Shown in pieces: positions 1 to 7,106 of a stretch of 12,893 nucleotides of DNA (the first letter of the stretch is position 1; every line of letters starts with the position of its first letter). Source of the DNA: Mycogone perniciosa (taxonomy: Eukaryota; Ascomycota; Sordariomycetes; Hypocreales; Hypocreaceae). A program made the translations under genes and the position numbers. The stretch is from assembly GCA_025331125.1 (NCBI GenBank), contig JAOALB010000349.1, positions 1 to 12,893 on the forward strand, given 5' to 3'. Below the pieces are notes generated by a model that was not told the DNA's origin, searched no databases, and worked only from the letters and a program-made list of their open reading frames with translations.

Positions 1-136
1 GCAGTTGAGCACCAACATGAAGGTTGCCGGATGCTAGAGGATGAATGTAGCTCAACGCAACACCCAGGCCAGGGAAGTAAGTGTCCAAGAAGGACACCTG
101 AGAATAAATGATGCCGAAGACGTTATCTGATGCCAT
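1..136 (-). CDS. 5' end of an unidentified gene, cut by the window edge
   Basis: An ATG at 136-134 on the minus strand opens a frame that stays open for 45 codons to the window edge. The N-terminus begins MASDNVFGIIYSQ and contains a LDTYFPGLG stretch. It is rich in aromatic and aliphatic residues, as expected for a membrane-proximal or membrane-inserted N-terminus, but no classical signal peptide is clear. The FPG-containing segment weakly recalls the N-termini of fungal Bcs1-type AAA chaperones, but 45 residues are not enough to assign a family. A good TATA box lies about 190 bp upstream on the same strand, which supports this start. A real gene is likely; its function is unknown. Confidence 0.5.
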   Translation of the reverse strand, partial: MASDNVFGIIYSQVSFLDTYFPGLGVALSYIHPLASGNLHVGAQL

Positions 137-322
137 GTTTGGTTTTATAGTTATATCTTTAGGCTCAAGTTAAGGTTGAATGGCAGTAAGATGTCCTGTG
201 TATAGGACAAAGACGAAGGTAGGAGTGAAATAACTGAAAAGACAAATGTACTAGCTGTCATCTCTTGTACACCAAGACGAGATGAAGATATGAATGCAGG
301 ATGTGCCCTGGAGCCGGTGGGC

Positions 323-330
323 TTTATATA
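323..330 (-). promoter_or_regulatory. TATA box for the left-edge minus-strand gene
   Basis: On the minus strand this reads TATATAAA, a perfect TATA element. It lies 187 bp upstream of the ATG at 136. A start site 30 bp downstream would leave a leader of about 160 nt. A second A/T-rich stretch (TATAAAA on the minus strand, about 144-150) is too close to the ATG to be the core promoter. Confidence 0.45.
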
Positions 331-339
331 GACATTCAA

Positions 340-734
340 GTCGTTCCACAGAAACGATACACTGCTTTATTCTCCAAAGGAGAGAACAACACATCATTTC
401 TTCCCACTAGCTGATCGAGCCGGGCAGATCGGCATACGCGAACCAAAACGATGAGATCGTATCCCACTCTTGATATGCAGTCGCGAAGCTATCCCTGCAA
501 GACACGTTTATGTCGGCCAACGTGCATACATATGATATGGGCCGTGCCTCAGAGACTGTTCTCCCCAAGGTGGCCGTCCCACATTGACGCGTCGCCGCCG
601 ACCACGTACGCCCACATTTCAATTTCCTCCATATGGATCATTGTTCTACATGTAAGTCTCGTTTATTAAGTGAGTGAAGGCTGTAAGTGGGTCGTGTGGG
701 GATCGCGTCGAATAGCAAGTCGCCGTACTTGGGA
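340..734. other. intergenic stretch without a recognisable gene
   Basis: Both strands hold only short overlapping frames without recognisable motifs or a plausible splice structure. It probably contains the upstream region of the left-edge gene. Confidence 0.4.
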
Positions 735-873
735 AGGGATTGCAAAGTGTGACCCCTACATTGGACGACCGAGGGGATCACAAGGTGTGACCCTGCAACT
801 GCAACAAACGAAGGAGGGGATCGCAAGGTGTGACCCTGCAACAGACGAAGGAGAGGATTGCAAGGTGTGACCC
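735..873. repeat. four-copy imperfect tandem array of a dyad unit
   Basis: The core GGGATCRCAAGGTGTGACCC occurs four times with small changes, starting near 735, 773, 817 and 854. The copies are spaced about 38, 44 and 37 bp apart. Copies 2 and 3 are followed by related spacers (CTGCAAC...ACGAAGG). In copy 2 the core is itself a dyad: GGG(A)TCACA and TGTGACCC pair around AGG with one bulged A; the other copies keep most of the pairing. The array ends about 160 bp before the start of the 1032 gene. It may be a degenerating minisatellite or a cluster of protein-binding sites. Confidence 0.75.
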
Positions 874-1031
874 CTATACAAGATGGCCTTGCGAACAGTG
901 AAACAGCCTGGCGGCTAAACCCCGGTGGAACGCAGGCCCTTCTGGGATGCTCTTTTTTCGGAGACAAGGTAATGCAAGAGGGGGGTCGATCAACATGATT
1001 CAGGCACCATACCAAGACTTTGTGAATATTC

Positions 1032-1779
1032 ATGGCGTCAAACGCGTTTTCGTTAGAAGTTGCGAAAGGATGCCTTGATAATGAGGGCTTCTTCGATCTA
1101 GAAGACTCAACAATGGGAGAACACGTGCTGCACATGGAACACAGAGGCTTCCCATTCGTCTCGGAATATGGACTAGACTTTTGTAGGGAACGAGTCCTCG
1201 ATGATGAGGTGAGCACGATGCGAGTTTGTCATGGCAACTGTTGACTCTTTCAGCGTATCAAGACCGTTGTCGAAACAATTCTTGGACGGTGCACCCTCGC
1301 GCATTGGTTGAGATACAAAGCATATCCCGGACATATCGTGTGCTTTAGGGCGGGTGGTCCAAAAGCTGGTCGTCGCTCTCTGCTGGTTCAACTATGGGCC
1401 AAAGGATCGCAAGTGGATTACTACGGCGGTTCGCACCTACATTATATGCCTAAGAAGGAGGGAGCTCGATTGCTATGGGAAAACCAGCCATCTGCTCTTG
1501 CTAAGGTGGGCTGTGTAGCTACAATGAAGAATTTTCCACATGGTGGCGTGTAGGTTGTATCTTCGCATATCTTACATCCGCTGACATGTGTACAGTGTCA
1601 TTCTCGATTCCCGAATTGACTACGAAATGAAGGAGGGGTATGCGATCACGTTTGAGTTCGCGACGGACGATATTATTGGGAACTGGCCCAAACTAAAGGT
1701 CCCGGTCAAGTTGGAGCAGAAAGTGGTTGGCATGCAGAGTGAAACAATCAAGGTGAACTATGAAGTTGCTCTAGAATAG
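1032..1779 (+). CDS. unknown fungal protein, three exons, 218 aa
   Basis: The exons are 1032-1208, 1254-1549 and 1596-1779. Intron 1 (45 nt) runs from GTGAGC to TTTCAG in phase 0. Intron 2 (46 nt) runs from GTAGGT to TACAG in phase 2, with a GCTGAC branch site at 1580-1585. Joining them gives one 657-nt frame ending in TAG. The product has no signal peptide or membrane segment. Visible features are an acidic N-terminal third (GFFDLEDSTMGEH), a central YYGGSHLHYMP stretch and a C-terminal β-rich region (VVILDSRIDYEM, AITFEFATDD). The GSHLH segment faintly recalls the metal-binding loop of cupin or dioxygenase β-barrels, but no full iron-binding triad can be assigned. From memory, similar unnamed proteins are common in accessory regions of Aspergillus-like genomes. 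It converges on the zinc-finger gene, with 14 bp between the stops. The splice model is firm; the function is unknown. Confidence 0.8.
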
Positions 1780-1793
1780 CACAAACATAGCCA

Positions 1794-2728
1794 TCACGTT
1801 TCGCAGTAGTCTAAACCTCCGTTTGGAGTCCAGGCTAGCCAGTTGATCTGGCTGTGCACTGGAGCATTGTATGCGGCCAAGTTTGGCATTGGCTCGTAGG
1901 CGGCGAACTCTCCACCTGCTTCTGTCAACGTCTCTCCAACTTGCAGTGGCTCATCAAAGCCTTGTGCAGCTGGTAATGAAGTGTTCGGCGGCGTACTGGG
2001 CGCAACGGTAAATGCATCTTCTGAGATCAGTCAAGTCGACGTGCATGAAAAGGGGAAATACCATGCTGAAAACCGGTGACCGAATGATCGACTTCGGTCA
2101 ATTTAGCTCGTTTATAAGTCTTGACGAATTCGCCTTCCCCCTCCCGTGTTCTCTTTTTGTTCTCTGCGACGTGTAGCTCCTCGTCGACACGCTTGACTAT
2201 CACATCACGTCTCTGTGTCGTATAGGCAGCCTGTTGGTCATCCATCTGTGAGATATCCGGGTTATGTCTCAAGAATTTGCTCGCCAGCCTGAAGCGGTAG
2301 GCACAGCATTGGCATACTTCGTTGCATTCGACGTCTGCTGCGGTTGCGTTAATCTCGATATATTAGAGAGGAAGGGTAAATTTACGCATTCGAAAGTGTA
2401 TGCGCAGTTCCTTGCGTTTGGAAAATGCTGCTACTCGTTCGCATCCGCTAAAAGGACAGTGCCGTCCCTTGCCAGTCTCTGATTTTTCGTTACCATTTTG
2501 ATTGTTTTGACTTTTCACAGCCGAGTGGACGCAACATCTTCCGAGTGCCGCGGATATATTGGCTTTCGATCTCTCGAGCGCGGCTTTTAATGACTAAAAT
2601 GCTGTCAGTTCTGCAGCTACACAGGGCAAGGTGCTAACCTTCTGTTCGTCAAGATGAGCATCCAGTTCGTCGCTTGTTCGGAAAAGTGCTGAGCAAGCAC
2701 ATTGTGGGTACACAGAAGCTTCAGACAT
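1794..2728 (-). CDS. C2H2-type zinc-finger protein, probable transcription factor, four exons
   Basis: The exons on the minus strand are 2728-2639, 2593-2386, 2334-2062 and 2020-1794. The introns are 45, 51 and 41 nt (donors GTTAGC, GTAAAT, GTATTT), and the phases close exactly to a 798-nt frame ending in TGA, giving 265 aa. The clearest finger is C76-x4-C81-x14-H96-x3-H100, beginning HCPFSGCE. H100 is made across the exon 2/3 junction only if the downstream AG of a CAGCAG acceptor (2340-2335) is used; the upstream AG gives Pro-Asp and breaks the finger. A second, degenerate finger follows (C107-x2-C110-x12-H123, last ligand missing), and a C-x-C...H half-finger lies in exon 1. A basic patch KKRTREGEGEFVKTYKRAK looks like a bipartite nuclear signal. 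The C-terminal 75 residues are Pro/Ala/Glu-rich, like an activation region. A nuclear DNA-binding role is inferred; no target is known. Confidence 0.75.
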
Positions 2729-3677
2729 TGTCAATCTGCCGAGTGTGGAACGATCCCGGGCGAGATGAGGCGGTCAAGGGATTATAAGTCCAACCCATTT
2801 CGGCGCTATACTTAATCCGATGGGAACGTCCCGCAACGCCGGGGCCATTACTAATGTGGCGGGTGGCAGACGCGGCCAGAACTATTAAACACCTTGGGCA
2901 TCCATAACATGTCAACAAAAATTTTATTCACTTGATCAATGTCAGCTCATTTAGCCAACATCTCTCGCTAAGATAACGTGAAATCAGGGTTGTGTCGCTG
3001 GACCAACTTGACCACCGATTGTCCAACTCCCGACGCCTAGGACTACAGATGGCTGAAGATTGCGAAACTTGTGCACATGTTACGGGGATATGCCCTACCT
3101 GTGGCAAGGACAAGAGTCAGAGAGGTTGAGCATTTCCTGTAGGGTAAGCATATTAACACAGCATGACCATTCGAGATATTGGTCTCTTTCACTTTAGCGT
3201 TCTTTGTTTGCTAACGTACTGTGGCAAGACCGAGCCTAGTCTTGCGCACATTACTGTGGATTACCAGAATTGTATCTGTGGCGGAAGGGCCGCTTGTCCG
3301 GGAACTCTGTACTGCCAGCTGCAGCATCGTCCGTCTCCGCTGTAGGATTGGGGTGCCCGTTCCATGCTTTAGCAAGCGGATATACAAAGTATATACAAAG
3401 CAGTTGCAGATACATACATAATCTGCTTAGTTATTCTATGATGCACGTGAGTATGTGGGGAAATAGTCAGCTTGAAATTTAAGGCGGCCGTATGGCGAGC
3501 GTCATTTTCGATTTGCCAGGCAGACGACAGGATTTGTTTCTTGCCCCCTGCCCTGAATCATCTACTCTTCAGGAGAAATACTCGTATAGCCTCTAGGCAC
3601 CTCAGTATAATTTTAAGAAGGTTTACCGTATTGCCTCACATGCTTTTCAAGCACGCGCTCCAGAAGGTCTGGAGAGG
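2729..3677. other. intergenic region, mostly without recognisable genes
   Basis: This stretch holds the upstream region of the zinc-finger gene. Several short overlapping plus-strand frames (about 3163-3480) have no convincing splice structure or family motif. A strong donor-like GTAAGC sits at 3143 with an ATTAACA branch-like site and TTTCACTTTAG at 3197, so an unrecognised spliced transcript is possible. No exons with compatible frames could be assembled around it. A short direct repeat of TATACAAAG occurs at 3381-3400. Confidence 0.4.
3049..3129 (+). CDS. possible small Cys-rich ORF or terminal exon, 26 aa
   Basis: ATG at 3049 opens a 26-codon frame ending in TGA. The product carries CETCAHVTGICPTCGKD, a C-x2-C-x6-C-x2-C arrangement like a small zinc ribbon. 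The frame is also open upstream back to a TAA at 2974, so this could be the last exon of a larger spliced gene whose other exons I could not find. It may equally be chance. No function is claimed. Confidence 0.2.
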   Translation: MAEDCETCAHVTGICPTCGKDKSQRG

Positions 3678-3781
3678 CAACGCTGCCAACAATTCAATTT
3701 GAACTTTCCAGATTGGAATTTAGATCCTGATGCCCTCAATTCGGAATTGAGACAAATTGAATTGAATTGGTGGCAGCGTTG
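3678..3781. repeat. nested foldback hairpin (MITE-like)
   Basis: The left arm 3678-3701 (CAACGCTGCCAACAATTCAA plus TTTG) pairs with the right arm 3753-3781, with a short insertion in the right arm. The 51-bp loop itself contains a perfect 17-bp palindrome, CTCAATTCGGAATTGAG (3735-3751). The whole ends about 55 bp before the TATA box of the 3973 ORF. It could be a small foldback element or a structured promoter region. No flanking target-site duplication could be assigned with confidence. Confidence 0.6.
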
Positions 3782-3836
3782 TAGAGAGGTTGCCCATTTT
3801 TTATAGTGATTGCGTAAGGTTTGTTGCACCAAGAGT

Positions 3837-3844
3837 TATATAAA
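3837..3844 (+). promoter_or_regulatory. TATA box and pyrimidine tract of the 3973 ORF
   Basis: TATATAAA at 3837-3844 is followed about 36 bp later by a C/T-rich tract (3880-3902). TATA box, CT tract and ATG in this order are typical of well-expressed genes in filamentous fungi. The element lies 129 bp ahead of the ATG at 3973. Confidence 0.5.
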
Positions 3845-3972
3845 GGCCATGGGCATAGCACATCAACCAAATAGAACCGTTCCCTCTTTTCTCTTCTCTT
3901 TTGGAGGGGTTCTTTTATGCTCAAGGCATACTCCGCGCAAGCGCCACGTCCTCATCACGTTTGTAAAAAGGT

Positions 3973-4656
3973 ATGGACTTTCTTCTTTTCTTCAGTAGAG
4001 AAAGACAATCACTGACTCAAGTTGGATTGGGTAGAGGGAACGTTTGGCTGCACTTATTTGACGTTCGGTCCTTCGTCCCTCTGCATCACCGCGTGGTATC
4101 GGCTAGTAGTTGGGACGGGCCCTGCGGGAGCTGCTCATTAGATGTGGAGATCATGGAGCGTGATCGGAGGATTGAAGACTGTCAACAGATGTCTGGAGAG
4201 TGTTTGACCTGTTGTCTTCATACAGAATGCGGGTCGTTGAAGCAGGCCCAGTGGAGTGGACGCTGGTTCTTTCTTCGATGGGTGGGATCGGAATCAGGGA
4301 TTGTGATGCCGTCACAGATGCTTCGAGAGTTGCGGGGTCGACTACATGGTCAGACCTTCTTTTTTTATGCAGTGTTGACTACGCGCGGAGAGTATTTTGT
4401 TTTGGTGAAAATGGAGGCGAGGGTACATCCATTTGATACAAGAGTGCTTCTTCCGGATCCATCGAATGGATTGTTTGATTGTACTCGGAGTGGTGGATGG
4501 CCACTTATTTCTTGTTGGGATTCCCTGAAGTGGGATGTGCCAATGTGGCTGTTATTGTTGCGACAGGCGGAGATGAACTATGTGTTTGGTGAGGTGAAAC
4601 TCTGCGATGAACTTGTCCGCGATGTTGAAGGCGGAGCCGAGTCAGATGAGATTTAG
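3973..4656 (+). CDS. single-exon protein of unknown function, 227 aa
   Basis: The frame is uninterrupted over 684 nt and has a plausible promoter (TATA box at 3837, CT tract at 3880-3902), which argues for a real gene. The start context is AAGGTATGGA. The product is rich in Trp, Cys and Leu. It has a Cys-rich cluster (CGSCS, then CLTCC and HTEC) in its first half and hydrophobic stretches such as WFFLRWVG and MWLLLLRQ that are too short for certain membrane spans. It has an acidic tail ending EGGAESDEI. I do not recognise the family. An upstream ATG at 3917 opens a 32-codon frame that overlaps this start and ends at 4015, so either translation is regulated by it or the true N-terminus differs. 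The inverted-repeat sequence at 4685 begins 28 bp after the stop. Confidence 0.5.
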   Translation: MDFLLFFSRERQSLTQVGLGRGNVWLHLFDVRSFVPLHHRVVSASSWDGPCGSCSLDVEIMERDRRIEDCQQMSGECLTCCLHTECGSLKQAQWSGRWFFLRWVGSESGIVMPSQMLRELRGRLHGQTFFFYAVLTTRGEYFVLVKMEARVHPFDTRVLLPDPSNGLFDCTRSGGWPLISCWDSLKWDVPMWLLLLRQAEMNYVFGEVKLCDELVRDVEGGAESDEI

Positions 4657-4684
4657 AGTATGTATATTTGTATGTAGATATATG

Positions 4685-4800
4685 TACAGTAGAAACCGAA
4701 ATAAGTGTCCGGTTTTCATTATAACGAAAGTCTTTCCGCACGGACCATTTATGTGGCGTAGTGTGGCTTGTACAGTGTAGACGTCGAGACACTACGTACA
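4685..4800 (+). repeat. left inverted-repeat end, pogo/Tc1-mariner-like (TA-CAGT)
   Basis: Starting at TA (4685-4686), the sequence CAGTAGAAACCGAAATAAGT and following bases match the reverse complement of 10807-10717. Of the first 28 bases 26 are identical, the block TTCCGCACGGACCA (4734-4747) is identical, and both carry a second TACAGT about 86 bp in (4771-4776 here). A TA target with a CAGT terminus is typical of pogo/Fot-like members of the Tc1/mariner superfamily. A dyad with arms TGTACAGTGT and ACACT..GTACA (4769-4800) follows. No transposase is visible nearby. Confidence 0.65.
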
Positions 4801-5173
4801 TTATTAAACTCGGCCTAACATTATCCAGAAATAGATTCTGGGTTCTGTTGGCCAGAAGTTGAATCGTGGTCTTTTTCTCAGCATGAGCATCATATTGCAT
4901 AACTTATTCTATAATTACATAATCAAATCTAGAGCCAGAAGTGGAATTCAACCAATTTGTACTTTTTACTAGCCAACCATCACAGCGCATATCCAGCGTA
5001 TTCGGATAATCGCTTACATAATTGGCCAAGTGTTAGTGGACAGTCATACTCCGTGCAACTGTTGGTATTCGCTATCTTACTATGGGAGCGGGGAAAATGC
5101 CTTGGTGCCTAATCCACGGAATTACAACCCAACTGAATTCTCTGCTAAGACAATCGCTGCTATGTATGTATAT
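4801..5173. other. non-coding interior next to the left inverted repeat
   Basis: No gene is seen. Features present are a small dyad CCAGAAATAGATTCTGG (4825-4841), two copies of a GCCAGAAGTKGAAT motif (4851 and 4933), and a stretch at about 4990-5060 (TATTCGGATAATCGCTTA, then ACAGTCATACTCCG) with the flavour of another degraded pogo/Tigger-like end. The right part should be the 3' untranslated region of the SET-domain gene. Confidence 0.4.
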
Positions 5174-6710
5174 TCATTTCATCTCAGAACAATTCTTAGA
5201 AGCTGTGACTCGACATATTGCCTTGTGCTCTTTGTAATGAGCGACTTGGCACGTCCGCCCGCAAGACATAACCGCTTTACACCTCCCGCACAGCATCAAC
5301 GGCACAGAATCCTTTCCGCAATTTGCGCATCGAGCCGGCGGCGATGATAAACCGCTCCCACTCCCACTCCCGCTCTCCACCGCCGTTAGCAAATCCTCGG
5401 CTCTCTTTCTCGCCAGTCTCAACACCCGCTGTTCGCCTAGGCTAACGTGCGCCGCCGCCCATGCGTTCCCTCCTAGAGGATAGACGCCCTCCGCGAGTTG
5501 TTCTTGTAGCTTTTCTAATTGAGTCCCGAAGCTATCCAGAAGACTACCAATCGATTCTACTAAGAACTGCAAGACTTCCACTTCCTTCGAATCGCTGATT
5601 TTCTCATTTGTATCGAGTTTCTGAAGCGCTATGGCAGCGAGATCTGATTCATCCAATCGCTGAATACGGAGGTATCGAAGGACATTTTTCGGTAGAGGAT
5701 CGGTGAGAGTAAGGGAGATGGTAGAGGTCGAATCGAGTCCGGCCGATGCCCAGAGCTTCTGCTTTTGCTCATAAAAAGGCGCCATAGGGTGCGTTGAAAG
5801 AACGAGATCATAGCTGTCGTTAGGGTTATCGGGTATGACAAAGCCATAGAGACGTAAAAGGCGATTATTTGGAATGGACCCGTAGAATATAGAAATCTAG
5901 AAGAATAGTCTCCTGGTAAGCGTACAGGTTGGTACCACCAGGGAACAAGGTGAACATACCTGTTCTCCGGCTTCGTAGTCCTTCCCCGCAAGGACAGAGA
6001 GGTTTCCAGACAAGGGATCGTAGGCATGACACTGCTTAACCTCAGGCGAGTGGTTTAGCATATCTGCAAAGGGCGCCAAAACTCGAAGCGATTTTCCATT
6101 TGGCAGTACGAAATCCATCGCACGACTCCAGAAGGTGCAGAGCGCCCACTTGTACTAAGAAGAAGGGAAAGAAGCTTTAGTCGTTGGTTCGCAACATTAA
6201 TCACACGCGTATAATACCTACGTCTTCGATGGTGAATTTGTCGACTGGGAAAAGATCTGGATGCAGTCCAAGCACTCGCATGACTAATCCCCTGTAATCG
6301 TCCTCGATCCTTTGATCCAGTTGCTTCGTGATGGTATAGAGTGAGGTTCCAGCGCAAACTTCCAACTCATCCTCCGCAAAGAAGATGCTTGAAGAGTACC
6401 TCGCGGGTAACGCCGCCACATGGCTTCGCGGGCCATCGTATCCAGACTCGCGCGATCGCACAAAGAGAAGATATATAGCTAAGGTGTCTTCGACTGACAA
6501 GGGCGGCTGTGTAGAGCGAAGGACTGGCCCAAGAAGGGAATCGGCGTATGCATGTTCGACTGTCCAGAGGCTGTCACCTGGAATGGTGAGAATCCTTTCT
6601 CCTTGCTTGAAACGCCGCAGTGTTCTAGCACCGCGCCCGGTGACTGGGAAGTCGGCAAGCTCCAGGTCATCCAAGCCTGCCACCCCGGATTCTTTCAGCC
6701 AGTTTTCCAT
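5174..6710 (-). CDS. SET-domain lysine methyltransferase with C-terminal MYND zinc finger, three exons, 468 aa
   Basis: The exons on the minus strand are 6710-6222, 6154-5960 and 5896-5174. The introns (67 and 63 nt; GTAGGT...CTTAG and GTATGT...TCTAG) are both phase 0. The SET region starts with TGRGARTLRRFKQGE (about residues 25-40), has the SAM-binding/catalytic motif FADMLNHS (N197-H198) and the tyrosine motif FYG (Y233) followed by NNRLLRLYGF. This is the layout of the RuBisCO-methyltransferase/SETD6 class, with its substrate-binding helical domain at about 270-400. A GSGSGSG linker, encoded by a GGGAGT-like microsatellite, precedes a MYND finger: C418, C421, C431, C434, C440, C444, H452, C456. 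The expected reaction is SAM-dependent methylation of lysine on a protein substrate, probably non-histone, in nucleus or cytosol. The MYND finger would recruit partners. The divergent neighbour starts 396 bp away. The substrate is unknown. Confidence 0.93.
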
Positions 6711-7106
6711 GGGAATCAGATTAGAGAGAGTGTGAGTGAAGAAGCAAGGGGGAAAGAATGAGCTAATTCGCAGCTACTATGGAGTTCTAGATGACGTTTT
6801 GCGCCGTCGATTTTTGTGGTGGGATGGAGATTACATAACCACATTTTCTTCGCCATCGAAATAGGTACATTGAGCCAAACAGGTGGGGTCAAGACCCCTA
6901 CCAAGCATGTCTTGAATGCATGTTAATGGTTCGAATAGCCGCCGCACCTTTTGGCCTCATGAATCAGTCAACACTCCCCAGACCAAGCGCTCCCCAGTGC
7001 TACATAGAAGAAGCAGAACCTGTAACTGCACCGGAGCCAGAGCTGAGACGCTTGTTGAGTTACACCATCAGAAACCACGGTACAACTCCTCTGCCATACA
7101 ATCGCC
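6711..7106. promoter_or_regulatory. 396-bp divergent intergenic region (putative bidirectional promoter)
   Basis: It separates the start codons of the SET/MYND gene (6710, minus) and the 782-aa gene (7107, plus), so it must contain both promoters or one shared promoter. I see no clear TATA box for either gene. Short frames inside it carry no recognisable domain. Confidence 0.55.

Noticed and set aside
638..1216. 192-aa minus-strand frame
   Set aside because: It runs antisense to exon 1 of the 1032 gene and through the dyad-repeat array. Its composition reflects the repeat (GHTL...SLP units) and it has no domain.
3143..3197. Intron-like GTAAGC...TTTAG segment
   Set aside because: The donor and acceptor look good, but no flanking exons with compatible open frames or recognisable protein could be assembled.
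4505..4900. 131-aa minus-strand frame
   Set aside because: It is antisense to the end of the 3973 ORF and crosses the inverted-repeat end. There is no motif or promoter.
5030..5347. 105-aa plus-strand frame
   Set aside because: It lies antisense to the MYND-coding end of the SET gene, whose frame is clearly the real one.
6925..6940. GGTTCGAAT, like a tRNA T-loop
   Set aside because: No acceptor, anticodon or T-stem pairing can be built around it.
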